Positions 32,983-40,852 of a stretch of 64,000 nucleotides of DNA are shown here, piece after piece. The position numbers and the translations under genes were made by a program. Position 1 is the stretch's first letter. Every line of letters begins with the position of its first letter. Source of the stretch: VXNE01 sp963664635. Lineage in GTDB: Bacteria; Pseudomonadota; Gammaproteobacteria; Pseudomonadales; Azotimanducaceae. The notes beneath the pieces were generated by a model. It had not been told where the DNA came from and did no database searches. It was given only the letters and a program-made list of their open reading frames with translations. The stretch spans positions 3,658,001 to 3,722,000 of the forward strand of contig OY761542.1 of the NCBI GenBank assembly GCA_963664635.1. The letters run 5' to 3'.

Positions 32983-35334
32983 TCAGGGTACCACCGCGCC
33001 ATGACCGCTTGACGGGCGCGCGGGGGGCGGCGCGCCGTCCCGGGCGTTCCAGAACGCCGTCACCGCCGGCCCGAGGGCGGCCGCCCGTACGCGCTCGGGA
33101 CGCCAGTGGGCCGGGAAGAACGCCTGGCAGCGCGACTCGGCGAACCGGGGGTCGACGAGCACCACCACGCCCCGGTCCCGCGGTCCCCGGAGCGCACGGC
33201 CGGCGGCCTGCACGACCTTGGCCAGGGCCGGCTGCAGGTACGCCACCGTGAAGCCGTCGTCCCCGAACCGCTCCGCCACCAGATCGCGCTCCGTGGACCG
33301 CGGCGGCAGTCCGGGCCCCACCACGACGACGCCGCGCAGCGCCCCGCCGTCGAAGTCGACGGACTCGGCGAACAGTCCGCCGAGGACCACCACGCCCACG
33401 CTCGGCGCGGCCGCGTCCGACAGCGCCGCGACGAACGCGGCCCGCTCCTCGTCGGACATGCCGGGCCACTGCGCGTCGACGCGCACCTGCGACACCGCCC
33501 GGAGGGCCTCCGTCAGCCGGTCGAGATACGCGAACGAGGGCAACGCGACCAGATAGTTCCCCGGCGCCGCCGCGGTCACCGCGCGCACGATGCCGGCCAC
33601 CGCGTCCAGCGTGCGCTCCCGGTCCCGATAGTACGTGGAGACGTCGGGCACCACGAAGACGCCGAGGGCATCCTCCGGAAAACCGGCGTCCACCCGGCCG
33701 CTCCGGCCCTGCTCCGGCTGGCCGTGCAGCGCCTGGAACAGCCCGGGAGGCGACAGCGTGCCCGAGAACCGCACCGCGCCGTGAAAGCCGTCGAGCACGT
33801 CGGCGATGTGCCCGGCGGGCGACAGGCAGGCCATGCGTACGACGATATCGCGCCCGTTAGTGGCCAGGAGATACCGATAGTCCGTCTCGTCGAACCAGCC
33901 CGCCCCCGCGACGAAGCGGTAGCAGTCCCCCAGGAAGCTCCGGGTGTCCGGTGTCGCGGCGAGGTCGACATCGGCGACGGCGACGGCGAGGAGCAGCCTC
34001 TCCAACGCGCGCAGCAACGCCCCGGGACGGCCAATGGGTCCGTCGCCCTCCGTCCGGCGCAGGCCCAGCAGCGCCCGGTCGACCGACCTCAGCCGTGCCG
34101 CCAACCCGGCCGGCGCCTCCGCCAGCGCGCGCCGGCACGCCGCGCGCTCGAGGGAGACGCTCAGCATCTCGCTCGCCCGAGCAGCGAGCTGATGCGCCTC
34201 GTCCACGAGCAGCCCGGCCCGTCCGAAACCGTTCGTGACCAGCCGCCGCAGGCGCACCACCGGGTCGAACACGTAGTTGTAGTCGCACACGACGACATCC
34301 GCCCAGGCGGCGGTATCGAGGGACAGCTCGAACGGACACACGGCGTGGTCGCGCGCCACGGCCTCGACGCGTTCGCGCGCGACGAGGCCGGCGCCGAGCA
34401 GCGCGTCCCGCGCGGCCGGCATGCGGTCGTAGTAGCCGCGCGCGTGCTCGCAGAGCTCCGGATCGCACGGCGTGCCGGGATGGAAGCAGATCCTGTCCTT
34501 CGCCGTCACCGTCACCGCCGCCACGCGGTCGCCCGTCCCGCAACGTGCGAGGGCGTCCTCCGCGGCCCGCTGCCCCGTGCCCCGGGCCGTCAGGAAGACC
34601 GTGCGATCGAGGCGCCCGGCGCCCATGGCGCGCAGGGCGGAATAGAGCATGGATACGGTCTTGCCGCTCCCGGTCGGCGCCTCGACCAGCAACTGCTCGG
34701 CGTCGCGGAACGCGCGGAAGACGCCGCGCGCCATGCGCCGCTGGTGGTCGCGGAAGTCGTCGAAGGGGAAGGCCAGCGACCCGAGCATGGCATCGCGCCG
34801 GGCCGTCCGCGCGCGGCATCCCGACAGCCAGGCCGTGTAGGCGTGCACCGTGGCCGCCAGGAACTCCGCGAGGGCCTCCCGCGTCGCCGTCTCCTCCACC
34901 TCCCGGGACGCGCCGCGGTCGGGACGCAGGTAGACCAGCCGCAGGCGCCAGGTGGCTCGCTCCCCGCCCACCAGGGCCGCGTAGAGCTTCAGTTGCGCCA
35001 TGTGCAGGTGGCCGAGGTGGGCGTGCAGGCGCCCGATGTCCGAGCGCGTGGTCTTGAACTCCTCGATGATCCCGGCGGCGGCGTCGATGCCGTCGATGCG
35101 GCCGCGGACCGTCAGCGCCACGCCATGGCCGTGCAGCGTGGCTTCCACCGGGGCTTCGCGGCGATAGCCCTCGGGCCGGCCCCGTTGCGCCCTGCGTTGC
35201 GCGCCGATCCCTTCGACGGCGGTGGTGGCGCGGTCGTAGCGGTAATGGAGGTCGCCACGACGATGCACGAACGCGGCGAGTTCCCGCACGGCGACGGTCG
35301 CGGCGAGCGGCGCTGGGGCGACCGTGGCGTTCAC
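32983..35334 (-). CDS. DinG/XPD-family DNA helicase with PD-(D/E)XK domain
   Basis: A 783-aa protein. The first 200 residues contain a RecB/Cas4-like nuclease site (GRIDGID ... IIEEFKTTRSD). The helicase follows: EAPTGSGKTVSMLYSA (Walker A), a four-cysteine iron-sulfur cluster region (ICFHPGTPCDPELCEH ... HAVCPFEL), CDYNYVFDP, LLVDEAHQLA (DEAH), FSGTLSPPG, and QAAGRALRGPRDRG (motif VI). This is an iron-sulfur 5'-3' DNA helicase of the DinG/XPD type fused to a nuclease domain. The GTG at 35334 overlaps the stop of the FAN1-like gene by 4 bp. The open frame extends to 36987 only as a shadow of the upstream gene. Confidence 0.88.
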   Translation of the reverse strand: MNATVAPAPLAATVAVRELAAFVHRRGDLHYRYDRATTAVEGIGAQRRAQRGRPEGYRREAPVEATLHGHGVALTVRGRIDGIDAAAGIIEEFKTTRSDIGRLHAHLGHLHMAQLKLYAALVGGERATWRLRLVYLRPDRGASREVEETATREALAEFLAATVHAYTAWLSGCRARTARRDAMLGSLAFPFDDFRDHQRRMARGVFRAFRDAEQLLVEAPTGSGKTVSMLYSALRAMGAGRLDRTVFLTARGTGQRAAEDALARCGTGDRVAAVTVTAKDRICFHPGTPCDPELCEHARGYYDRMPAARDALLGAGLVARERVEAVARDHAVCPFELSLDTAAWADVVVCDYNYVFDPVVRLRRLVTNGFGRAGLLVDEAHQLAARASEMLSVSLERAACRRALAEAPAGLAARLRSVDRALLGLRRTEGDGPIGRPGALLRALERLLLAVAVADVDLAATPDTRSFLGDCYRFVAGAGWFDETDYRYLLATNGRDIVVRMACLSPAGHIADVLDGFHGAVRFSGTLSPPGLFQALHGQPEQGRSGRVDAGFPEDALGVFVVPDVSTYYRDRERTLDAVAGIVRAVTAAAPGNYLVALPSFAYLDRLTEALRAVSQVRVDAQWPGMSDEERAAFVAALSDAAAPSVGVVVLGGLFAESVDFDGGALRGVVVVGPGLPPRSTERDLVAERFGDDGFTVAYLQPALAKVVQAAGRALRGPRDRGVVVLVDPRFAESRCQAFFPAHWRPERVRAAALGPAVTAFWNARDGAPPPARPSSGHGAVVP

Positions 35335-36932
35335 CGGAAGCGCAGCACCCGCACCGGCAGCCCCGCGCCCCGCAGCCTGTCGATCCACAGGCGCTGGTGA
35401 TGGCGCAACTGGTCGGTGGGACCCTTGACTTCGGCGAACTCGTACGAGCCGTCCTCGTAGACGGCGGTCAGGTCCGGAAAGCCGCTGCGCGCCCGGTCGA
35501 GATCCTCGGCCACGATGCCGAGGAGCTTGCGCACGTCGCCCATCGGGATGCCGCCCAATACGCGCTCGAGCGTGTCCGCGTCCAGCGCGCGCCAGTCGAC
35601 GAGGCGGTTGGCGATGCCCCGGCGCGACTCCGCGGTCGCGAGCATCGCCGCGCGCAGCGACGCGTCGTCGAGGCCGAGCGGGTCGTCGCAGAGCCCGCGG
35701 CGGGTGGCGAAGAAGTCCGGCCAGAACAGGTCGATGGGCGCGCCCTGAAAGGCGTTGACGAACATGCCGTCCACCGGCGCGAACACCCATTCCCAGTACG
35801 CGAGACCGAACAGTCCGAGGGGCAGCGCGTTCTCCAGGTGCCAGACGCTGCCGCCGCGGCCGGCGAGCGCGGCCGCCGCCGCACCCTCCACACGGGCGGC
35901 GTAAGCCGGGTCCCACGCCAGGTCGTCGACCGGGCAGTCCCAGCGGGCCCGGGGCGCGCCGAACCGCTCCGCGAAGTCCCGCTCCAAGGCGGAACGCGGT
36001 CGGTTGCGCATCGCGCGGCGCAAGCGCTCGACGGCCTCGCCGTCGCCCAGGCGCTTGAGGATCCGCGCCGTACGTTCCCGGGCGGGGGGCGCCGTCGAAC
36101 GCGCATAGCACGCGAGCGCCGCGTCGAAGGCGCCCGTCCGTTCGAGCCGCCGCGCAAGGCCGTTGAGTATGCGGCTGCGCCGGCGCTCGAGCAGCCGCGA
36201 GCGGTAGGGGTGCCAGAGGGCTTCGACTACCACCGCCGCGAGGTCGGCGGGCGGCGCGGGTCCGAGTTCCCCGGCGTGGTCCCCGATGCGCGCGAGCGCA
36301 AGATACGCATCGAGCGCGGCACGGCCGGGAAAGAGCCGCCGCTCGCGGCACAGTTCGAAGTCCTCGTAGCGCACTACTCCGAGGTCGCGCAGGACGAACG
36401 CCGCCAGGTCCGAGCGGCGGTCCCCGAAGAACAGCAGCCGGTAAAGATCCAGCCGCTCGGGATCGGCAATCGCCACCGACGGGCACTGCCAGGCCATCCG
36501 CGCGTGGATCACTTCCGCCGGGTACCGCGCCAGCACGCCCTCGACGCAGGCGGCCTTGCGCCGGGCCGAACCCTCGAGGGGGAACCAGCGTTCGAGTTCC
36601 GCCTTCCTGGCGAGCCCGAGCAGAACCTCGGCGGGCACCGCCGGGCAGGAGCGCACGAGACCCGCCGCCACGAGTTCCGCGAGCGCCGCATCGCGGCCGG
36701 GGACTTCCCGGTACGCGAGGGTGTCCACCCGCACGAGCGGTCCCTTGCGGCCGATGAGCCGCGCGAACAGACGCAGCGCGCCGTCCGTCAGCGCGGCGAC
36801 CGTGTCCGCGAAGGCGCGTTCGGCGGGGGTGAGCAGGTCCTCGTACTGGCGCCGCACGCCCTCGATGAGCAGGAGCAGGTTCCCTGCGTAGTAGTGATCC
36901 GGCGGCGGTTCGGCGGGAACGAGCAGAGGCAC
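35331..36932 (-). CDS. FAN1-like VRR-NUC nuclease
   Basis: A 533-aa bacterial FAN1 homologue. An N-terminal winged-helix/SAP-like region (about 20-250) and a TPR-like middle precede the VRR-NUC domain: GIPMGDVRKLLGIVAEDL, then GFPDLTAVYEDGSYEFAEVKGPTDQLRHHQRLW, where Asp and the E-x-K pair form the PD-(D/E)XK active site. FAN1 proteins cut branched DNA and take part in interstrand cross-link repair. The gene is first in an operon with a helicase and has a LexA operator and a perfect minus-10 upstream, so it belongs to the SOS response here. Confidence 0.88.
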   Translation of the reverse strand: MPLLVPAEPPPDHYYAGNLLLLIEGVRRQYEDLLTPAERAFADTVAALTDGALRLFARLIGRKGPLVRVDTLAYREVPGRDAALAELVAAGLVRSCPAVPAEVLLGLARKAELERWFPLEGSARRKAACVEGVLARYPAEVIHARMAWQCPSVAIADPERLDLYRLLFFGDRRSDLAAFVLRDLGVVRYEDFELCRERRLFPGRAALDAYLALARIGDHAGELGPAPPADLAAVVVEALWHPYRSRLLERRRSRILNGLARRLERTGAFDAALACYARSTAPPARERTARILKRLGDGEAVERLRRAMRNRPRSALERDFAERFGAPRARWDCPVDDLAWDPAYAARVEGAAAAALAGRGGSVWHLENALPLGLFGLAYWEWVFAPVDGMFVNAFQGAPIDLFWPDFFATRRGLCDDPLGLDDASLRAAMLATAESRRGIANRLVDWRALDADTLERVLGGIPMGDVRKLLGIVAEDLDRARSGFPDLTAVYEDGSYEFAEVKGPTDQLRHHQRLWIDRLRGAGLPVRVLRFR

Positions 36933-36961
36933 GGCGGCGCTGTGCGAGATGACCTGCCAGC

Positions 36962-36967
36962 ATTATA
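36962..36967 (-). promoter_or_regulatory. minus-10 of the FAN1-like/helicase operon
   Basis: TATAAT on the minus strand (ATTATA on the plus), a perfect consensus, 29 bp upstream of the ATG at 36932. The corresponding minus-35 would fall inside the LexA operator. Confidence 0.7.
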
Positions 36968-36975
36968 GCGCTTGT

Positions 36976-36991
36976 CTGTATATGCATACAG
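36976..36991. promoter_or_regulatory. LexA (SOS) operator
   Basis: CTGTATATGCATACAG: CTGT, eight bases ATATGCAT, ACAG, the exact gammaproteobacterial LexA consensus spacing and a near-perfect palindrome. It overlaps the expected minus-35 position of the FAN1-like/helicase promoter, so bound LexA should block transcription until DNA damage. Confidence 0.85.
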
Positions 36992-37064
36992 CGCGCCTGT
37001 TGCGGCGTTTCGGCGAGCCGCGAAAGCGCTGGCGCGCCGTTGCGCTATCGAGTATCTATGACCC

Positions 37065-37538
37065 ATGCGCCCCGCCCCCTTCTGCCTCTGCGCTCCGGTG
37101 ACCGAGAAGGCCATCGAGAACGTCCGCGCCAACGGCGGTGCGGGGGCCTACAAGGACACCCACCCCTGGTACCTGGCGCAAGAGCTGCTGGCGCAGGCCC
37201 GCGCGCGGGAGGAGGCGCTGTTCGTCCTGTTCGCGTCGGGCGAGCCGGAGGAGTTCGGCTGGTGGGCCGAGATCGAGGACATCGACGTCGAGGCCTTCCA
37301 CCGCGGCACGTGGGAGACGCGCTGCGCCTTCACGGCGCTCAGACCCGTCGGAGAGATCTTCCGCCCGCTCGACAGCGTCGCCCTCTACCCGGGCGCCGAG
37401 CAGTTGCGGCGCGAGGCGATCGAGCCGGTCACCCTGCACCGGCAGTACCTGGACCGGCATCTGCTGCGCCCGTACGCCATCGTCGAGACGCCGCCGTTCG
37501 TCAGCCTCCCCGAGACGGAGGCCCCGGACGCGCCCTGA
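37065..37538 (+). CDS. hypothetical protein, 157 aa
   Basis: No family recognised. The sequence is acidic and globular-looking, rich in Glu/Ala helices (AQELLAQARAREEALFVLFASGE) with Trp pairs (FGWWAEIEDIDVEAFHRGTWE), without signal peptide or membrane segment. Codon composition matches the neighbours, so it is probably real. It is divergent from the SOS operon across a 132-bp region, but its own AT-rich minus-10 candidate lies only a few bases before the ATG. It ends 16 bp from the convergent enoyl-CoA hydratase gene. Confidence 0.65.
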   Translation: MRPAPFCLCAPVTEKAIENVRANGGAGAYKDTHPWYLAQELLAQARAREEALFVLFASGEPEEFGWWAEIEDIDVEAFHRGTWETRCAFTALRPVGEIFRPLDSVALYPGAEQLRREAIEPVTLHRQYLDRHLLRPYAIVETPPFVSLPETEAPDAP

Positions 37539-37554
37539 CGGGGCATCGGCAGCT

Positions 37555-38331
37555 TCAACCGAACTGCGGCGACCGCTTCTCGAGAAAGGCGCTGACGGCT
37601 TCCTTGTGCTCCGGGCTCGCGTACGCCTTCCGCAGCGCCTCGAGCTCCCGCCTTTGCACGGCGGCGATGTCGGTCTCCGCGCCGTTCTCCGACAAGAGCT
37701 GCTTGATCCAGCGCAGTTGCGGCCCCGGGTTGGCCGCCATCTTGCCGGCGACTTCCAGGGCGGTCGAAAGCAGCGCGTCCGGCGTCGCCAACCGGTCCGC
37801 CAGGCCCGCCTCGAAGGCCTCGCGCCCCGAGTAGAGCCGGCCGGACAGGCACATCTCGCTCGCCCGTCCAAACCCCATGCGCTGCACGAGGAAGTGGGAA
37901 CTCGCAAGCTCCGGCGTCAGGCCCATCTTCACGAACGCCATCGCGAACTTCGCATCCTCGGACGCCACGATCACGTCCATGGGCAGGATCATGGTGGCGC
38001 CGACGCCGACGCTCGCGCCGTTGACCGCCGCCACCAGCGGCTTCGAGCCCCGCACGAGCGCGATCCAGTCCGCGACCGGCGCCTGACGCTCCCCGTCGAG
38101 GCGGGCCTGGAAGTTGTCGCGGATGTCCGCCCCGGCGCAGAACCCGCGTCCGGCCCCCGTCACGACGATGGCCCCGATGGCGGGGTCCTCGTTGCAGCGC
38201 CCGATGGCGTCCACCAGCTCCGCGTTCATCACGTGTGTCCAGGCGTTCAGCCGCTCGGGGCGGTTGAGCGTGAGGACGGCGACGTTGTCCTCGGTGCGGA
38301 ACAGGATCTGCTCGTAGTCGGGGGTGGTCAT
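37555..38331 (-). CDS. enoyl-CoA hydratase/isomerase family protein
   Basis: A 258-aa crotonase-fold enzyme acting on acyl-CoA thioesters. Hallmarks: LTLNRPERLNAW, GAGRGFCAGADIRD (first half of the oxyanion hole), AAVNGASVGVGATMILPMDVIVASEDAKF (second half) and FVKMGLTPELASSHFL. At the usual catalytic Glu positions the sequence has KMGLTPELAS, so the second Glu-equivalent is at PEL while the first position (SVGVGA) has no acid; this pattern is common in isomerase-type members. The ATG at 38331 has GGAG about 10 bp upstream; an extension to 38385 is less likely. Exact substrate unknown. Confidence 0.9.
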   Translation of the reverse strand: MTTPDYEQILFRTEDNVAVLTLNRPERLNAWTHVMNAELVDAIGRCNEDPAIGAIVVTGAGRGFCAGADIRDNFQARLDGERQAPVADWIALVRGSKPLVAAVNGASVGVGATMILPMDVIVASEDAKFAMAFVKMGLTPELASSHFLVQRMGFGRASEMCLSGRLYSGREAFEAGLADRLATPDALLSTALEVAGKMAANPGPQLRWIKQLLSENGAETDIAAVQRRELEALRKAYASPEHKEAVSAFLEKRSPQFG

Positions 38332-38522
38332 GGGGCATGTCTCCGTCGGGTGCGGCGTCCGAGTATGGAGAATCGGCGGCGTCATTCAAAGACGCGCGGG
38401 GACCCGGGGGCATGGCCGGGCGCCGTGGCGCACACCGACGCCGGCCGATATCGCACAGGCCACGGCCCCCGAAGCGCACGCGGGGCCGGGCGGAAGTCGC
38501 TGGCGTGACCGCGTGGACCCGC

Positions 38523-38528
38523 TAGAAT
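38523..38528 (+). promoter_or_regulatory. minus-10 element ahead of the coiled-coil gene
   Basis: TAGAAT in CGCTAGAATCGC, a 12-base string identical to the one ahead of the response regulator at 20729. The start codon used lies 36 bp downstream. Confidence 0.4.
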
Positions 38529-38564
38529 CGCAGTCGAGCAGGTACCGAAGCGGACGCCGGGACG

Positions 38565-39053
38565 TTGGAACCCTGGATACAGATACTCGCCACCGCGGTC
38601 GGCATGACCGTCAGCGTAGCCGTCGCCTTCGGCGGGCTTGCCGGCTGGTTCGTGCGGCGCCTCGACCGGCGGTTCGATGCTATCGACAAGCGCTTCGACG
38701 TCATCGACAAGCGTTTCGACGCCGTCGACCGGCGTTTCGAGACCATCGATGGCCGCTTCGATGCCGTCGACCGGCGCTTCGAAGCCGTCGACCGGCGCTT
38801 CGACGCCATCGACAGACGATTCGAGCACCTGGAGGGGAACGTCATCGGGGAACTGCGCGCCGAGATGCAGCACGGGTTCGAGGTCGCGCGAGAGGAACGC
38901 AAGCGGCTCGATACCCGGCTCGACAACCTGGCCCGGCGCACCGAAGAACTGTCGGACCAGATTGGCGGCGTTCGCCAAAGCCTGGGACGGCTGGAAGGCG
39001 TACTGTTGGGCGGCCCCGGCCTCGAACCGCTGCCCGGGGCACGGCCCGGTTGA
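38565..39053 (+). CDS. membrane-anchored heptad-repeat coiled-coil protein
   Basis: A protein of about 162 aa: N-terminal membrane helix (ILATAVGMTVSVAVAFGGLAG) followed by eight or so heptads of the type RRFDAID/KRFDVID/RRFEAVD and a second coiled coil (VAREERKRLDTRLDNLARRTEEL). The DNA of the heptads is a 21-bp tandem array. The TTG at 38565 is the only start that keeps the full membrane helix; an ATG at 38604 is the alternative. It resembles the coiled-coil part of the CCDC90-like proteins elsewhere in the window but has the membrane helix at the other end. Function unknown. Confidence 0.65.
   Translation: MEPWIQILATAVGMTVSVAVAFGGLAGWFVRRLDRRFDAIDKRFDVIDKRFDAVDRRFETIDGRFDAVDRRFEAVDRRFDAIDRRFEHLEGNVIGELRAEMQHGFEVAREERKRLDTRLDNLARRTEELSDQIGGVRQSLGRLEGVLLGGPGLEPLPGARPG
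38662..38829 (+). repeat. 21-bp tandem repeat coding heptads
   Basis: About eight degenerate copies of a 21-bp unit (CGGCGCTTCGACGCCATCGAC type), in frame, each encoding one heptad of the coiled coil. Confidence 0.8.
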
Positions 39054-39111
39054 TGCCGCCACCGTCGCCGCCGGACCCTCCCCCTTCGCACCCCTCGAGG
39101 ACGAGCCGCCG

Positions 39112-39711
39112 ATGCGCATCGCCCTGAGCGACTTCCACTACTTCCTGCGGATGATGGGCAAGGACGACGACGGCCTGTCGATGATGACCTGCAAGTTTCG
39201 CGTCATGCGGGGCAGGAGGGACGGAGTGCCCCAGATTCGAGCCGCCGTGGACAGTTTCGTCAAGCGCCACGAAGCCGTACTCGACCCCCTGTTCGAAGCC
39301 ATCTTCAAGGGCGAGAAGACACCGACCCTGCGCGACTCTCCCGACCGGACGCGCGTCGGTTACCGCTACAGCGGGCAACTCACCGAGGAGGGCATGCGGG
39401 CACGTCCCGAACGCGTCGCGCAACTGTTCGGCGTCGCCGATCCCCAGTCCGTCTACTCGGAGTACCGCCACCAGCAGGTCGACATCCAGTGCGACGTCCC
39501 GGCGACGACGTCAGGGCTCGACAACGTCGTCGTCGAGGTCAACTACGAACTCGACCACGGCCTGAACGTCTGCGCGTTCCGGTTCCTCCAGGGGTTGGAC
39601 GACGTCGAGACGGCGCGACCGGCGCGCGACGCCATGACCAAGCTCGACGCCACCCTCGGAGACACCACGGCCCGGGGGCGCGACCACTACCAGGCGCTCA
39701 TCGGCCGGTAG
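39112..39711 (+). CDS. hypothetical protein, 199 aa
   Basis: No family recognised. It begins MRIALSDFHYFLRMMGKDD and looks globular and soluble; a beta-rich second half (QVDIQCDVPATTSGLDNVVVEVNYELDHG) is followed by a helical end. No signal or membrane segment. It starts about 58 bp after the coiled-coil gene in the same direction, so co-transcription is possible. Codon use matches the genome. Confidence 0.65.
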   Translation: MRIALSDFHYFLRMMGKDDDGLSMMTCKFRVMRGRRDGVPQIRAAVDSFVKRHEAVLDPLFEAIFKGEKTPTLRDSPDRTRVGYRYSGQLTEEGMRARPERVAQLFGVADPQSVYSEYRHQQVDIQCDVPATTSGLDNVVVEVNYELDHGLNVCAFRFLQGLDDVETARPARDAMTKLDATLGDTTARGRDHYQALIGR

Positions 39712-39857
39712 GGGCGACACGACATGGCCCGTTCAACCGTGGCGACGTGGGCCACGAGAACGGCGCGGTGGACGCGGGCCTGACCCAGACACCCCGGGGC
39801 GCGATCCCCCATCCTGCGGATCGGGCTGGCGCCTATGGGAGCGACCCTCCCGCGGCC

Positions 39858-40646
39858 TCAATACCCCGTACTCTCCCGCTCCTCGACCGTGGTCTGTTTC
39901 GCCTGGGCAAGATCCTCGCCGGCCGCACGGCTCATGAAGCCGCTGTCGGAACCGACGGTCACGAGATGGAACCCCTGCTTCAGCCACTTCTGCGCGAAGG
40001 GCAGGCTGCCGCCGTGGATGCCGGCGGCTATGCCATGCGTTCGGCAGGCGTCCTGGATGCGCTGCACGGTCTCGACGTGCTTCGGGTCCTCGAAGGCGCT
40101 CGGTCCGAGGCCAAGCGCGTAACCGAGGTCCGACGGCCCGATGTAGATCGCATCGAGCCCGGGCGTGCTCGCGATCTCGTCGAGCTTCTCGATGCCTTCC
40201 GCCGTCTCCACCATGGCGATGCAGGCGACCTGGCCGTTGGCCTCGCGCGCGTAGCCCCGCCCGCCGTACATGGCGGCGCGGATGGGGCCGAAGGAACGGT
40301 TGCCGTCCGGCGGATAGCGGCAGGCGGCCACCGCGGTCTCCGCCTCCTCGCGGTTGTTGACCATCGGCACGATCACGCCGTACGCACCGGCATCGAGGGC
40401 CTTCATGATCTCGTAGGGCTCGTTCCACGGCACGCGCACGAACGGGATCGTGTCGCGCGTCGAGATCGCCGGCAGCATGTACGTCAGGTCGTCGTAGCTC
40501 AGCATCCCGTGCTGCAGGTCGACGCACAGCCAGTCGAAACCGACGTTCGACATCACCTCCGCCGTGTACGCGTTGCCGACGGACAGCCAGCCTCCCACCG
40601 TCTGGCCACCCTCGCGCCAAGTCTTCAGGGCCGTGTTTTCCCGCAT
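39858..40646 (-). CDS. HpcH/HpaI-family 2-oxo-acid aldolase
   Basis: A 262-aa class II aldolase of the HpcH/HpaI (citrate-lyase beta-like) family, cleaving 4-hydroxy-2-oxo acids to pyruvate and an aldehyde. GFDWLCVDLQHGMLSYDDL carries the active-site His, FVRVPWNEPYEIMKALDAGAYGVIVPMV the Arg-containing strand, VETAEGIEKLDEIA the metal-ligand Glu, and IYIGPSDLGYALG the Asp ligand and glycine loop. Length and order fit 2-dehydro-3-deoxyglucarate or 4-hydroxy-2-oxovalerate aldolases. It is divergent from the acyl-CoA synthetase gene (206 bp between starts). Confidence 0.9.
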   Translation of the reverse strand: MRENTALKTWREGGQTVGGWLSVGNAYTAEVMSNVGFDWLCVDLQHGMLSYDDLTYMLPAISTRDTIPFVRVPWNEPYEIMKALDAGAYGVIVPMVNNREEAETAVAACRYPPDGNRSFGPIRAAMYGGRGYAREANGQVACIAMVETAEGIEKLDEIASTPGLDAIYIGPSDLGYALGLGPSAFEDPKHVETVQRIQDACRTHGIAAGIHGGSLPFAQKWLKQGFHLVTVGSDSGFMSRAAGEDLAQAKQTTVEERESTGY

Positions 40647-40852
40647 GCAATCCCTCCTTCCGTCACCTTGCGAGCGCCGACCGCACGCGGCGGCAGTCTG
40701 TTCGCGCGCGGTCGATCAAGTCAAGGTGTCGAGCACGCGTACCCGGTAGCGCCGGCCACGCACGCTCCAAACCGCCGTGGTTCCATGCGAAAATGCCCGG
40801 CTTGCCCGCACGGCCCCCACCGCCGCGCTTCCCGGAGAACTCGTCACCGACC

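Noticed and set aside
32983..36987. A single 1334-codon open frame on the minus strand
   Set aside because: Only the part downstream of the GTG at 35334 is helicase-like; the rest is the out-of-frame shadow of the FAN1-like gene, which has clear domains in its own frame.
38662..38829. Short regularly spaced repeats resembling a CRISPR array
   Set aside because: The units are contiguous 21-bp in-frame codon repeats without spacers.
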